Below, piece by piece: positions 25,989-34,144 of a DNA stretch of 37,545 nucleotides. Source of the stretch: Dyella_B sp035486915 (GTDB lineage Bacteria > Pseudomonadota > Gammaproteobacteria > Xanthomonadales > Rhodanobacteraceae); NCBI RefSeq assembly GCF_035486915.1, contig NZ_DATHMR010000171.1:1-37545 (forward strand). Reading direction: 5' to 3'. The translations under genes were made by a program, and so were the position numbers. The first letter of the stretch is position 1; each line of letters starts with the position of its first letter. The notes under the pieces were generated by a model that searched no databases, was not told where the DNA came from, and saw only the letters and a program-made list of their open reading frames with translations.

Positions 25989-27353
25989 TCAACCCTTCTG
26001 CGATTTCCGCACGATCAACATCGCCAGCTCGAGCGACTGCTCGTAGTTCAGACGCGGATCGACCATCGACTTATAGGCGCGCTGCAGATCGGCCTCGCTC
26101 AAATCACGCGCGCCGCCCATGCATTCGGTGACATCTTCGCCAGTGAGCTCAAGATGCACACCGCCCAGGCGCGTACCTGCGGCAGCGTGAATATCGAACG
26201 CCTGATCCAGCTCGCTGCGAATGTTGTCGAAGCGACGCGTCTTGTATCCGTTGGAAGTGCTTTCGGTGTTGCCATGCATGGGATCGGCAACCCACAACAC
26301 GCGACGGCCTTCTCGCTTCACCGCCTCCAATAGCGGCGGAAGTGCTGTAGCGATTTGCGCGTGGCCCATGCGATGGATCAACGTCAAACGCCCCGGTTCG
26401 TCTTCGGGATTGAGCGCATCGATCAACGGCAACAGCTGTGCTGGCGTGACGGAGGGACCAACCTTCACCGCGATCGGATTGCGAATGCCACGGAAGTATT
26501 CGACGTGCGCGCCATCGAGCGCAGCGGTACGCATACCAATCCACGGAAAATGTGTGGACAGATTGAACCAGCCGCGATGCCGTGGAACCTGCCTCGTAAT
26601 CGCCTGTTCGTAATGCAGCAGCAATGCTTCGTGCGAGGTGAAAAAGTCCACACGTGTGAACCCGGCAATCGGGCCCGCGAGTGTTTCCATGAAACGTAGC
26701 GAATCACCGATGGCCCCTACCATGCGGCGGTATTCCGCGGCGAGCGGCGAATGCTCGACCCACGCCAAATCCCAATACTCAGGATGGTGCAAGTCGGCGA
26801 AACCGCCGTCGATCAGTGCACGTACGAAATTCATCGTCAGCGCGGAATGGGCGTGCGCGCGAATCAGACGTTGCGGATCGGGACGGCGTGCCTGAGCGGT
26901 GAATTCGGGACCGTTGATCACGTCGCCGCGGAAGCTTGGGAGTGTCACGCCATCGCGCGTCTCGGTATCGGCCGAACGCGGCTTGGCGTACTGACCGGCA
27001 AAGCGTCCCACGCGCAGCACCGGCTTCTTGAGCCCGTGCACCAGCACTAGACTCATCTGCAGCAGCACTTTCAAACGATTGGAGATGATCGGACTGGCAC
27101 AGTCGGCAAAGCTCTCCGCGCAGTCACCGCCCTGAAGCAGGAAACGCTCACCGTCCTGTGCCTCGGCTAACGCCTGTTTTAGCGAAAGCACCTCCCAGGA
27201 CGTGACCAGTGGCGGCAAACCTGCCAGCTCTCCGATCGCCTGGGCGAGCTCAACGGCGTCTTCGTAGTGCGGCTGCTGCAAGGCAACGCGTTGCTGCCAG
27301 GACGTAGGGGTCCAGCTAGGGTGATCTTGCTTGATGCTTACTGCCTGGCTCAT
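25989..27353 (-). CDS. Class II 3-deoxy-7-phosphoheptulonate (DAHP) synthase
   Basis: A 454-residue enzyme that condenses phosphoenolpyruvate with erythrose-4-phosphate, the first step to aromatic amino acids. It is of the plant/type II class, unlike the E. coli AroFGH type I enzymes. It shows LLQGGDCAESF, VGRFAGQYAKPRS, SFRGDVINGPEF, NLSTHFPWIGMRT, a phosphate/metal-binding WVADPMHGNT, and GGVHLELTGEDVTECMGG. ATG 27353 overlaps the dsbB stop as ATGA, so it is the second gene of a dsbB operon. Upstream in-frame codons belong to dsbB in another frame. Feedback regulation cannot be read from the sequence. Gene symbols vary (aroG, aroF, aroH), so none is given. Confidence 0.95.
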   Translation of the reverse strand: MSQAVSIKQDHPSWTPTSWQQRVALQQPHYEDAVELAQAIGELAGLPPLVTSWEVLSLKQALAEAQDGERFLLQGGDCAESFADCASPIISNRLKVLLQMSLVLVHGLKKPVLRVGRFAGQYAKPRSADTETRDGVTLPSFRGDVINGPEFTAQARRPDPQRLIRAHAHSALTMNFVRALIDGGFADLHHPEYWDLAWVEHSPLAAEYRRMVGAIGDSLRFMETLAGPIAGFTRVDFFTSHEALLLHYEQAITRQVPRHRGWFNLSTHFPWIGMRTAALDGAHVEYFRGIRNPIAVKVGPSVTPAQLLPLIDALNPEDEPGRLTLIHRMGHAQIATALPPLLEAVKREGRRVLWVADPMHGNTESTSNGYKTRRFDNIRSELDQAFDIHAAAGTRLGGVHLELTGEDVTECMGGARDLSEADLQRAYKSMVDPRLNYEQSLELAMLIVRKSQKG

Positions 27354-27862
27354 AACCGCAATCTCTGGGGTGCTCGCTGCAGGGTCGCGCGAATGGCCCA
27401 CACAGATAAAAGGATGTACCACAACACCGTCCAGAATGGCATCGGCAAGCCGAGAATCGGCTGGATCTTGGCGCACTCGCCGGAGCCGGTGAACACGATT
27501 TTCAGCATCTTCGACAACGGAAACGCATCCAGCAAGTAGCTCAGACCGGGACCACAGGATGGGAGCTGATCAGGCGGCAGCGACTGTATCCATAGATGGC
27601 GCCCTGCCACGGCCAGGCCGAACAACGCGCCCAAGAGGACAAACCCGGTGTAAAACCAGCGGCCGGCTCCGGATGGCGAATGCAACGCACCTAGCAGGAA
27701 GAAAATGCCCATCACGATGAAGCCTATGCGTTGAAAAATGCACAGCGGACACGGATCCATGCCCCAAACATATTGAGCATAGAGCGCAAAACCCAGCAGG
27801 GCGGCACAGATCAGGAAACCGACGAAGAAACTGGCGCGGTACGACCAGCGAAGAGGATTCAT
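27350..27862 (-). CDS. dsbB: Disulfide bond formation protein B
   Basis: A 170-residue inner-membrane protein with four membrane helices. It reoxidises periplasmic DsbA and hands electrons to ubiquinone. The first redox pair is in DPCPLCIFQR (C38, C41); the second pair is C103 (PSCGPGLSYLLD) and C130 (GSGECAKI), with the PFW segment after it as usual. Length is typical (E. coli 176). ATG 27862 begins MNPLRWSYRASFFVGF. It is followed by the DAHP synthase gene with a 4-nt overlap, and its upstream end is separated from the rplQ terminator by about 80 bp. Confidence 0.96.
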   Translation of the reverse strand: MNPLRWSYRASFFVGFLICAALLGFALYAQYVWGMDPCPLCIFQRIGFIVMGIFFLLGALHSPSGAGRWFYTGFVLLGALFGLAVAGRHLWIQSLPPDQLPSCGPGLSYLLDAFPLSKMLKIVFTGSGECAKIQPILGLPMPFWTVLWYILLSVWAIRATLQRAPQRLRL

Positions 27863-27945
27863 GGTAGGTGCGGGGGTAAGGACGGAGCGCTGACATTACC
27901 CGCTCACCGGGACGCTGTCAGTAGGGCCGAATGCATAGGAACTAA

Positions 27946-27987
27946 AAACACAAACCCCGGTCAGCTACCCGACCGGGGTTTGTGTTT
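27946..27987 (-). terminator. Intrinsic terminator of the alpha (rplQ) operon
   Basis: AAACACAAACCCCGGTC (27946-27962) and GACCGGGGTTTGTGTTT (27971-27987) form a perfect 17-bp stem with an 8-nt loop, beginning 26 bp after the rplQ stop. Read on the - strand the stem is followed by a short T-run (GTGTTTTTAG), a textbook Rho-independent terminator closing the whole S10-spc-alpha block. Confidence 0.9.
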
Positions 27988-28013
27988 GGACGTCCAAACG
28001 AAGCTGGACGAAT

Positions 28014-28397
28014 TTATTCGGCGTCGACCGCTTCAGTGCGCGGGCGATCGACCAGTTCGACATACGCCATCGGTGCGTTGTCGCCCGGGCGGAAGCCGCA
28101 CTTGAGGATACGCAGGTAGCCGCCGGGACGCTCGCGATAACGCGGGCCGAGTTCCACGAACAGCTTGCCCACGGCCTGCTTGTCGCGCAGACGGGCAAAC
28201 GCCAAACGGCGATTAGCCACACCATCCACCTTGGACAGCGTGATCAGCGGCTCGGCAATGCGGCGCAGTTCCTTGGCTTTCGGCAGCGTCGTGCGGATCA
28301 GCTCATGCTTGATCAGCGACGAGGCCATATTCTTGAACATCGCTTCGCGATGACTACTGGTTCGGTTGAGCTTACGCCCGGATTTCATGTGACGCAT
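28014..28397 (-). CDS. rplQ: 50S ribosomal protein L17
   Basis: A 127-residue protein lining the nascent-chain exit region of the large subunit. It starts MRHMKSGRKLNRTSSHREAMFKNMASSLIKHE and has TTLPKAKELRRIAEPLITL and GGYLRILKCGFRPGDNAPMAYVELVDR, nearly collinear with E. coli L17 (127 residues). It is the last gene of the alpha operon, followed by a strong terminator. It is separated from rpoA by 284 bp, an unusually long, hairpin-rich spacer. Confidence 0.98.
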   Translation of the reverse strand: MRHMKSGRKLNRTSSHREAMFKNMASSLIKHELIRTTLPKAKELRRIAEPLITLSKVDGVANRRLAFARLRDKQAVGKLFVELGPRYRERPGGYLRILKCGFRPGDNAPMAYVELVDRPRTEAVDAE

Positions 28398-28453
28398 GAT
28401 GAGACTCTCTTGTCTGTTGTTATGAAAAACCGGTCCGTTATGGCCGGATTTCC

Positions 28454-28663
28454 GCGGGTTTCCCGCTGTTGAAGCCCTTGGTGAAACGGGCTCTTATTAA
28501 GAGTGCGGCCATGGATGGCCGCTTCTGGCATTTGGTGGAGGAAAGACACGCACACCCACCGCTACCTAGCTACTACTGCGATCAAGAAGGATCGCAAAAA
28601 TGAAACGCGCCGCGATGAAAGCGGCTTTTCGAGACGGACGGGTGCGCCAGAGGCGCTCCCGTC
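28454..28663 (-). other. Hairpin-rich spacer between rpoA and rplQ
   Basis: The 284-bp gap (28398-28681) contains no supported gene but holds several exact inverted repeats. At 28637-28663 there is a stem of 6 + 5 bp broken by one T-T mismatch, with an AGA loop, starting 18 nt after the rpoA stop. Others are GCGATC/GATCGC (28578-28595), GCGGCCA/TGGCCGC (28505-28522) and GCGGG/CCCGC (28454-28466). None is followed by a T-run in the transcribed direction. They may be mRNA processing sites, a partial attenuator or an L17 leader; function is inference. Confidence 0.5.
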
Positions 28664-28681
28664 GTTACTTAATACAAACTA

Positions 28682-29680
28682 TCAACCCAGCTGCATGCCG
28701 TGCGAGAGGCCCGGCGGCGGCCAGTTTTCAAGCTTCATGCCCAAGGCTAGACCACGCACGCCGAGGACATCTTTGATTTCCGTGAGCGACTTCTTGCCAA
28801 GATTCGGCGTCTTCAGCAGCTCGACTTCGGTCTTCTGAACCAGATCGCCGATGTAGTAGATGCTCTCGGCCTTCAGACAGTTCGCCGAACGCACGGTGAG
28901 CTCCAGATCGTCGATCGGGCGCAGCAGGAGCGGATCGAAACCGCCCTTCTCTGCCTTGTCCGTGGCGCTCTCGCGGCGCGAGAAGTCACCGAACACCGAC
29001 AGCTGATCGTTGAGGATTTCAGCAGCTTTGCGCACCGCATCTTCCGCACCGATGGTGCCGTTGGTTTCGATGTCCAGCACGAGCTTGTCGAGGTTGGTGC
29101 GCTGCTCGACACGAGCCGCATCCACTTCGTAAGCCACGCGCAGCACCGGCGCAAACGAGGCGTCGAGTTGCAGACGACCGATCGGGCGAGCTTCGTCATC
29201 CGGATGCTGGCGCAGGCTGGCCGGCTGATAGCCGACGCCGCGACGCACCTTCAGACGCATGTTCAGCGCGATGTCCTTGGTGAGGTGGCAAATCACATGT
29301 TCCGGATTGATGATTTCCACCGAGTGATCGACGGCGATGTCGCCAGCCGTGACCACACCCTTGCCCTTCTTGGACAGGGTCAGGGTGACTTCATCACCCG
29401 TATGCTGACGAATCGCCACTTCCTTGAGGTTCAGCAGGACTTCGATCACGTCCTCCTGCAGACCTTCCAGGGTGGTGTATTCGTGCAGCACGCCATCAAT
29501 TTCAACCTCGACGATGGCACTGCCAGGGATCGAGGAGAGCAGCACGCGGCGAAGCGCGTTGCCCAGTGTGTGGCCAAAGCCACGCTCGAGCGGCTCCACC
29601 ACCACCTTGGCGCGATTCGGTCCGAGCTGCTCGACGTTGAGGCCGCGTGGCCGCAACACGCTAGTTGACGAAACTGCCAT
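28682..29680 (-). CDS. rpoA: RNA polymerase subunit alpha
   Basis: A 332-residue subunit whose N-terminal domain (about 1-230) dimerises and nucleates RNA polymerase assembly, and whose C-terminal domain (about 248-320) contacts UP-element DNA and activators. Visible landmarks are the N-terminal RGFGHTLGNALRRVLLSSIPGSA, and in the C-terminal domain LELTVRSANCLKAE and LLKTPNLGKKSLTEIK, including the Arg equivalent to E. coli R265. ATG 29680 starts MAVSSTSVLRP. It lies 16 bp after rpsD in the alpha operon. Confidence 0.98.
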   Translation of the reverse strand: MAVSSTSVLRPRGLNVEQLGPNRAKVVVEPLERGFGHTLGNALRRVLLSSIPGSAIVEVEIDGVLHEYTTLEGLQEDVIEVLLNLKEVAIRQHTGDEVTLTLSKKGKGVVTAGDIAVDHSVEIINPEHVICHLTKDIALNMRLKVRRGVGYQPASLRQHPDDEARPIGRLQLDASFAPVLRVAYEVDAARVEQRTNLDKLVLDIETNGTIGAEDAVRKAAEILNDQLSVFGDFSRRESATDKAEKGGFDPLLLRPIDDLELTVRSANCLKAESIYYIGDLVQKTEVELLKTPNLGKKSLTEIKDVLGVRGLALGMKLENWPPPGLSHGMQLG

Positions 29681-29696
29681 GCAGTGCTCCGGTTAA

Positions 29697-30323
29697 TTAC
29701 TTCGAATAAAGCTCGACGATCAGCGCTTCGTTGATGTCGGTCGGCAGGTCTGCGCGATCCGGCACCGACTTGAACGTGCCGGCGAACTTCTTGCTGTCTA
29801 CTTCCACCCACTGCGGGCGCAGATCCATCGTGTCGAACACGGTGCTGGCTTCCTGCACGCGCAGCTGATTGCGCGCACGCTCAGCCAAGGCAATCTCGTC
29901 ACCCGGGCGAACCTGGTAGGACGGGATGTTGACCTTCTTGCCGTTGACCAGAATGGCCTTGTGCGACACGAGCTGGCGAGCCTGGGCGCGAGTGACCGCA
30001 AAACCCATGCGGTAAACAACGTTGTCCAGACGGCTTTCGAGCAGGCGCAGCAGGTTTTCACCCGTATTGCCTTTCAGGGTCGACGCCTTGGTGTAGTAGT
30101 TGCTGAACTGACGCTCGAGCACACCGTAAATGCGCTTGACCTTCTGCTTTTCACGCAGCTGAACAGCATAGTCGGACATGCGTGCGCGCTTGTTGGCGCC
30201 ATGCTGACCGGGCTTGTTCTCCAGCTTGCACTTGGAATCGATTGCGCGCGCCGGGCTCTTCAGGCTCAGGTCCGAACCTTCACGACGCGCGAGTTTGCAG
30301 GTAGCTCCACGATAACGTGCCAT
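29697..30323 (-). CDS. rpsD: 30S ribosomal protein S4
   Basis: A 208-residue primary 16S rRNA-binding protein that starts 30S assembly; E. coli S4 also represses its own operon and acts in antitermination. It begins MARYRGATCKLARREGSDLSLKS, contains REKQKVKRIYGVLERQF and an S4 RNA-binding domain (LDNVVYRMGFAVTRAQARQLVSHKAILVNG), and ends INEALIVELYSK. Length is close to E. coli (206). It lies between rpsK and rpoA with short gaps. Confidence 0.98.
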   Translation of the reverse strand: MARYRGATCKLARREGSDLSLKSPARAIDSKCKLENKPGQHGANKRARMSDYAVQLREKQKVKRIYGVLERQFSNYYTKASTLKGNTGENLLRLLESRLDNVVYRMGFAVTRAQARQLVSHKAILVNGKKVNIPSYQVRPGDEIALAERARNQLRVQEASTVFDTMDLRPQWVEVDSKKFAGTFKSVPDRADLPTDINEALIVELYSK

Positions 30324-30334
30324 GGTTATGCTCC

Positions 30335-30721
30335 TTAGACGCGACGTTTCTTGGGGGGACGGCAGCCGTTATGCGGAATCGGCGTGACATCGATAATGTT
30401 CAGAACTTTGTAGCCGAGGGCGTTCAGCGAACGCACCGCCGACTCACGGCCAGGGCCTGGACCCTTGATCCGCACTTCCACCGTCTTCACGCCGTATTCG
30501 CCCGCTGCGCGGCCAGCCTTCTCGGCGGCAACCTGAGCAGCAAACGGGGTCGACTTACGCGAGCCGCGGAAACCCGCGCCGCCGGCAGTCGCCCAGGACA
30601 GGGCATTACCCTGACGATCGGTGATCGTGATGATGGTGTTGTTAAAAGATGCCTGCACGTGCGCCACCGCATCGGTGACAACGCGCTTGATCTTCTTCTT
30701 GGTCTTAACTGGCTTTGCCAT
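30335..30721 (-). CDS. rpsK: 30S ribosomal protein S11
   Basis: A 128-residue protein of the 30S platform, contacting mRNA near the E-site. It shows GVAHVQASFNNTIITITDRQGNALSWA (here with VAHVQ), GFRGSRKSTPFAAQVAAEKA and the C-terminal IDVTPIPHNGCRPPKKRRV, all standard for S11. Length matches E. coli (129). It sits 12 bp after rpsM in the alpha operon. Confidence 0.98.
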   Translation of the reverse strand: MAKPVKTKKKIKRVVTDAVAHVQASFNNTIITITDRQGNALSWATAGGAGFRGSRKSTPFAAQVAAEKAGRAAGEYGVKTVEVRIKGPGPGRESAVRSLNALGYKVLNIIDVTPIPHNGCRPPKKRRV

Positions 30722-30733
30722 GTTCGGAATCCG

Positions 30734-31090
30734 TTACTTCTTGATCGCGCGACGGGGACCCTTGCGGGTACGTGCGTTGGTACGCGTGCGCTGGCCGCGC
30801 ACCGGCAGGCCACGACGGTGGCGCAGACCGCGGTAGCAACCCAGGTCCATCAAACGCTTGATGGCCATGCCGACTTCGCGGCGCAGGTCGCCTTCCACGA
30901 CGTATTTGGCGACTTCGTGGCGGATCTTCTCCACCTCGCCTTCGCTCAGCGATTTAATCGGCGTGGTGGGAACCACACCTGCGTCCGCACAGACCTTCTT
31001 GGCCCGGCTGCGGCCGATACCAAAGATGCTCTGCAGGCCAACCCAGACGTGTTTCTGGACCGGCAAATTGACACCCGCAATGCGCGCCAT
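30734..31090 (-). CDS. rpsM: 30S ribosomal protein S13
   Basis: A 118-residue protein of the 30S head that bridges to the 50S subunit and touches the P-site tRNA. It starts MARIAGVNLP, with GIGRSRAKKVCADAG in the helix-hairpin-helix region and the basic tail GLRHRRGLPVRGQRTRTNARTRKGPRR. The frame is open to 31132, but 31090 gives the family start and exact E. coli length. It is the first gene of the alpha operon after a 120-bp gap downstream of secY. In E. coli, S4 represses the operon by binding the rpsM leader; I see hairpins there but no clear copy of that pseudoknot. Confidence 0.98.
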   Translation of the reverse strand: MARIAGVNLPVQKHVWVGLQSIFGIGRSRAKKVCADAGVVPTTPIKSLSEGEVEKIRHEVAKYVVEGDLRREVGMAIKRLMDLGCYRGLRHRRGLPVRGQRTRTNARTRKGPRRAIKK

Positions 31091-31115
31091 GATGTACTTT
31101 CTCCGATGCTTTCTT

Positions 31116-31182
31116 GCGCGGTAAACGCGCAATTCTAACTTGAATCAAACTCTCAGGAAAGCCCTGCGGCACCCAGTGCCGC
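31116..31182 (-). other. Hairpins in the secY-rpsM gap (alpha operon leader)
   Basis: The 120-bp gap 31091-31210 contains GCGGCAC/GTGCCGC (31166-31182, 3-nt loop) and GCGCG/CGCGC (31116-31130). The first could be an attenuator or weak terminator after secY; the second lies 25 nt upstream of the rpsM start. No rpmJ coding sequence is present, although E. coli has it here. Confidence 0.5.
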
Positions 31183-31210
31183 CGCTTCCCACCCGTGCCT
31201 CACTGCAGCC

Positions 31211-32533
31211 TCAGCCGCGGCGCAGATTGGCCTTTTTGAGCAAACCTTCGTACTGATGGCTGTAGAGATGTGCCGTCACCTGCGCGGTGAAGTCCATCAC
31301 CACCACCACTACGATCAGCAGCGACGTGCCGCCGAAGTAGAACGGAACATGCCACGCGTTCTGCATGAACGTTGGCACCAGACAGACCAGCACGAGGTAG
31401 AGGGCGCCCACACCGGTCAGACGGGTCATGACAGAGTCGATGTACTCAGCCGTCGAGCGACCCGGGCGAATACCCGGAATCAGCGCGCCAGACCGCTTGA
31501 GGTTATCGGCCGTGTCTTGCGAGTTGAAAACGATTGCCGTGTAGAAGAAGGCAAACGTAATCACCAGCACTGCATAAATGATGTCGTACAGCGGTTCGCC
31601 AGGCGTCAGCGCCTGAACGACGTTCGTCAACCAGCGCGACTGGTGGCTCGCATTGCCCCAAGTCGCCGCCATCGCCGGGAACATCAGAATACTGTTCGCG
31701 AAGATCGGTGGAATCACACCCGACATATTGATTTTGAGCGGTAGGTGGGACGTCTGGTTCATGTAAGAACGCTGACCACCCGACCGCCTTGCGTAATTCA
31801 CGGTGATGCGTCGCTGTGCCCGCTCCATGAACACCACGAACGCAGTCACCGCCAGTACCATTCCGCAAACCGTTACAAGCGGCAGCGTATTGAGTTCACC
31901 GTTGCTTGCCATGCCCAGCGTGTGCGCCACGGCATTCGGTAAACCCGCCACGATACCCGCGAAAATCAGCAGCGAAATACCGTTACCGATACCGCGCTCG
32001 GTCATCTGCTCGCCCAGCCACATCAGGAACATCGATCCCGCTGTGAGGCCCACGACCGTCGACAGTATGAAGCCGAAACCCGGCGTGTAGACCACCGGCC
32101 CAACCGCACTGGTCTGCTTCATCAACGCTGCCGCGATACCGAAAGCCTGGAATGCCGAAAGACCAACGGTGCCAAAACGGGTGTACATCGTCAGCGTGCG
32201 TTGACCCGACTGACCTTCCTTGCGCAATGCCTGCAAGCTCGGAATAACCGAACCCATCATCTGCACCACAATCGACGCAGAGATATAAGGCACCACGCCA
32301 AGCGCAAACACTGACAAACGTCCCAGCGAACCACCCGAGAACATGTTGAACATGTCCAGGATGCCGCCACTCTGACCAATCAGAGCCGCCATGGCGTCCG
32401 GGTTTACACCCGGCACCGGAATGAACGAGCCGAGGCGGAACACAATCAGCGCACCGATCACAAAGAAAATGCGCTGACGAAGCTCGGTCAATTTACCGAG
32501 CGATCCGACAGATGTGCCCTTGGCTGCGGCCAC
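31211..32533 (-). CDS. secY: Preprotein translocase subunit SecY
   Basis: The 440-residue channel subunit of the SecYEG translocon, with ten membrane segments. Landmarks are LTELRQRIFFVIGALIVFRLGSFIPVPGVNP, GVVPYISASIVVQMM, the second-half SGVIPPIFANSIL, and the cytoplasmic loop GALIPGIRPGRSTAEYID that binds SecA and the ribosome. The start is GTG 32533, with GGAG 9 nt upstream. The C-terminus ends LLKKANLRRG. It lies 6 bp after rplO, the standard spc order. Confidence 0.98.
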   Translation of the reverse strand: MAAAKGTSVGSLGKLTELRQRIFFVIGALIVFRLGSFIPVPGVNPDAMAALIGQSGGILDMFNMFSGGSLGRLSVFALGVVPYISASIVVQMMGSVIPSLQALRKEGQSGQRTLTMYTRFGTVGLSAFQAFGIAAALMKQTSAVGPVVYTPGFGFILSTVVGLTAGSMFLMWLGEQMTERGIGNGISLLIFAGIVAGLPNAVAHTLGMASNGELNTLPLVTVCGMVLAVTAFVVFMERAQRRITVNYARRSGGQRSYMNQTSHLPLKINMSGVIPPIFANSILMFPAMAATWGNASHQSRWLTNVVQALTPGEPLYDIIYAVLVITFAFFYTAIVFNSQDTADNLKRSGALIPGIRPGRSTAEYIDSVMTRLTGVGALYLVLVCLVPTFMQNAWHVPFYFGGTSLLIVVVVVMDFTAQVTAHLYSHQYEGLLKKANLRRG

Positions 32534-32539
32534 GTGTGA

Positions 32540-32971
32540 TTACTCCACGCTGCCGCCGGCCGCTTCGATGGCCGTCTTGGCACCGGCAGTCGCCAGCAGA
32601 CCCGACAGCTTCACCGCACGACCAATCTCACCCTTGGCGACGACCTTGACCTTCTTGGCGCGACTGTCGATCAGGCCAGCCTGATGCAGCACGACCGGAT
32701 CGATCACGTCAGCCTTAAGCGCAGCCAACTGATACAGGAACACTTCCTGGCTCTCTGCTTTCTTCAGCGAGCGGAAGCCCACCTTCGGCAGGCGGCGCTG
32801 CAGCGGCATCTGACCGCCTTCGAAACCATACTTGTGGGTACCACCGGCGCGGGCATGTTGACCCTTGTGGCCGCGGCCAGCGGTCTTGCCCAGACCCGAA
32901 CCGATACCGCGACCGACGCGCAGACGCGTCTTGCGCGAACCAGCAGCTGGCTTGATGTCATTAAGACGCAT
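32540..32971 (-). CDS. rplO: 50S ribosomal protein L15
   Basis: A 143-residue late-assembly protein of the large subunit. The long basic, glycine-rich N-terminus (MRLNDIKPAAGSRKTRLRVGRGIGSGLGKTAGRGHKGQ) and GGQMPLQRRLPKVGF are diagnostic, and the C-terminal half is the globular KVVAKGEIGRAVKLSGLLATAGAKTAIEAAGG. It sits between rpmD (5 bp) and secY (6 bp) in the spc operon. Confidence 0.98.
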   Translation of the reverse strand: MRLNDIKPAAGSRKTRLRVGRGIGSGLGKTAGRGHKGQHARAGGTHKYGFEGGQMPLQRRLPKVGFRSLKKAESQEVFLYQLAALKADVIDPVVLHQAGLIDSRAKKVKVVAKGEIGRAVKLSGLLATAGAKTAIEAAGGSVE

Positions 32972-32976
32972 GATGC

Positions 32977-33165
32977 TTACTCCTCGACCCGCACCAGGTA
33001 ATAGACCGTGTTGATAAGGCCACGCACTTGCGGGCTATCCTTCAATTCACGGACATCGTTGAGCTTGCTCAGGCCGAGCGCCTTGACGCTCAAGCGATGC
33101 CGGCTCTGTACACCGCGCAGGCCCTTGACCAGGCGGACGCGGACGTTCTTATCGTTGTTAGCCAT
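32977..33165 (-). CDS. rpmD: 50S ribosomal protein L30
   Basis: A 62-residue protein with the L30 pattern KNVRVRLVKGLRGVQSRHRLSVKALGLSKLNDVRELKDSPQVRGLINTVYYLV. The frame extends to 33282, but ATG 33165 (MANNDKNVRV) gives the normal size. It overlaps the end of rpsE by 8 nt, so translation is probably coupled. Confidence 0.97.
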   Translation of the reverse strand: MANNDKNVRVRLVKGLRGVQSRHRLSVKALGLSKLNDVRELKDSPQVRGLINTVYYLVRVEE

Positions 33166-33667
33166 TGCCCAGCACCTCTTCCACGGTCTTGCCACGCTTG
33201 GCAGCGATCTGCTTCGGCGAGGCAACGGCCTGCAGGCCCTTAATGGTGGCGCGAACCAAGTTGATCGGATTGCGCGAACCAACAGCCTTGGCTAGCACAT
33301 TCTTCACACCGACCACTTCCAACACAGCGCGCATGGCGCCGCCGGCGATTACGCCGGTACCTTCGGAAGCCGGCTGCATGAACACGCGAGCCGCACCGTG
33401 ATTGGCCTTGATGGCGTACCACAGCGTGCCGTTATTCAGGTCGATGCTCACCATGTTGCGGCGCGCACGTTCCATCGCCTTGGAGATGGCGACCGGCACT
33501 TCGCGCGCCTTGCCATAACCGAAGCCAACCTTGCCCTCGCCGTCGCCGACCACGGTCAGCGCGGTAAAGCTCATCTGGCGGCCACCCTTGACGGTCTTGG
33601 CCACGCGGTTAACGGCAATCAGCTTCTCGAGCAGGCCGTCTGAATTTTCGCGATCGTTAGAAGACAT
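33158..33667 (-). CDS. rpsE: 30S ribosomal protein S5
   Basis: A 169-residue protein of the 30S decoding-fidelity region. It has KLIAVNRVAKTVKGGRQMSFTALTVVGDGEGKVGFGYGKAREVPVAI, the double-stranded RNA-binding S5 fold, and the C-terminal GIT/SRNPINLVRATIKGL region. ATG 33667 (MSSNDREN) was chosen over the upstream in-frame start at 33691. It overlaps rpmD by 8 nt; the 75-bp gap before it contains two small hairpins. Confidence 0.98.
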   Translation of the reverse strand: MSSNDRENSDGLLEKLIAVNRVAKTVKGGRQMSFTALTVVGDGEGKVGFGYGKAREVPVAISKAMERARRNMVSIDLNNGTLWYAIKANHGAARVFMQPASEGTGVIAGGAMRAVLEVVGVKNVLAKAVGSRNPINLVRATIKGLQAVASPKQIAAKRGKTVEEVLGNG

Positions 33668-33681
33668 ATCTTTTCCGTATG

Positions 33682-33719
33682 CCCGGACCATCCGGGACTT
33701 TTACTTGCGGCTGGGCCGC
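33682..33719 (-). other. Paired hairpins in the rplR-rpsE gap
   Basis: CCCGGA/TCCGGG (33682-33696, loop CCA) and GCGGC/GCCGC (33707-33719, loop TGG) lie next to each other in the 75-bp gap just upstream of rpsE. They may affect translation or mRNA stability; no T-run marks them as terminators. Confidence 0.4.
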
Positions 33720-33742
33720 TTGGAGTTGTTGTTGTGTCTTGC

Positions 33743-34096
33743 TTAGAACTTGAGGCCCGCTTCGCGGGCGGCATCGGCAAGCGCCTTGATGCGACCGTGA
33801 TAGCGGAAACCGGAGCGATCGAACGCAACAGCTTCAATACCCGCAGCCTTGGCGCGCTCAGCAATCGCCTTGCCCACTGCAGCAGCAGCTGTCAGGTTCT
33901 TGGTGCCCTTCAAACCTTCTGCGACCGACTTCTGTACGGTCGACGCGGCAGCCACCACCTTCTCGCCCGAGGCGTCGAACACCTGGGCGTAGAGATGCTG
34001 GCCGGTGCGATGCACGGACAAACGCGCTACGGCGAGCTTGCGGATGTGCGAGCGCGTGGACTTGGCGCGGCGCAGACGAGCTTCATTCTTGTTCAT
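33743..34096 (-). CDS. rplR: 50S ribosomal protein L18
   Basis: A 117-residue 5S rRNA-binding protein (E. coli 117). It starts NKNEARLRRAKSTRSHIRKLAVARLSVHRTGQHLYAQVF and ends AFDRSGFRYHGRIKALADAAREAGLKF, all L18 hallmarks. Two consecutive ATGs occur at 34099 and 34096; the second has the better spacing (7 nt) from GGAG, so it is listed, but the first is possible. It follows rplF by 48 bp. Confidence 0.97.
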   Translation of the reverse strand: MNKNEARLRRAKSTRSHIRKLAVARLSVHRTGQHLYAQVFDASGEKVVAAASTVQKSVAEGLKGTKNLTAAAAVGKAIAERAKAAGIEAVAFDRSGFRYHGRIKALADAAREAGLKF

Positions 34097-34144
34097 CATG
34101 TGTCTCCAGAAAGCGGATCGGCTAGTTAGCGGAGTGAGCCGCTA

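Noticed and set aside
27863..27945. Possible small gene or sRNA between dsbB and the rplQ terminator
   Set aside because: No convincing reading frame, promoter or independent terminator is visible in the 83 bp.
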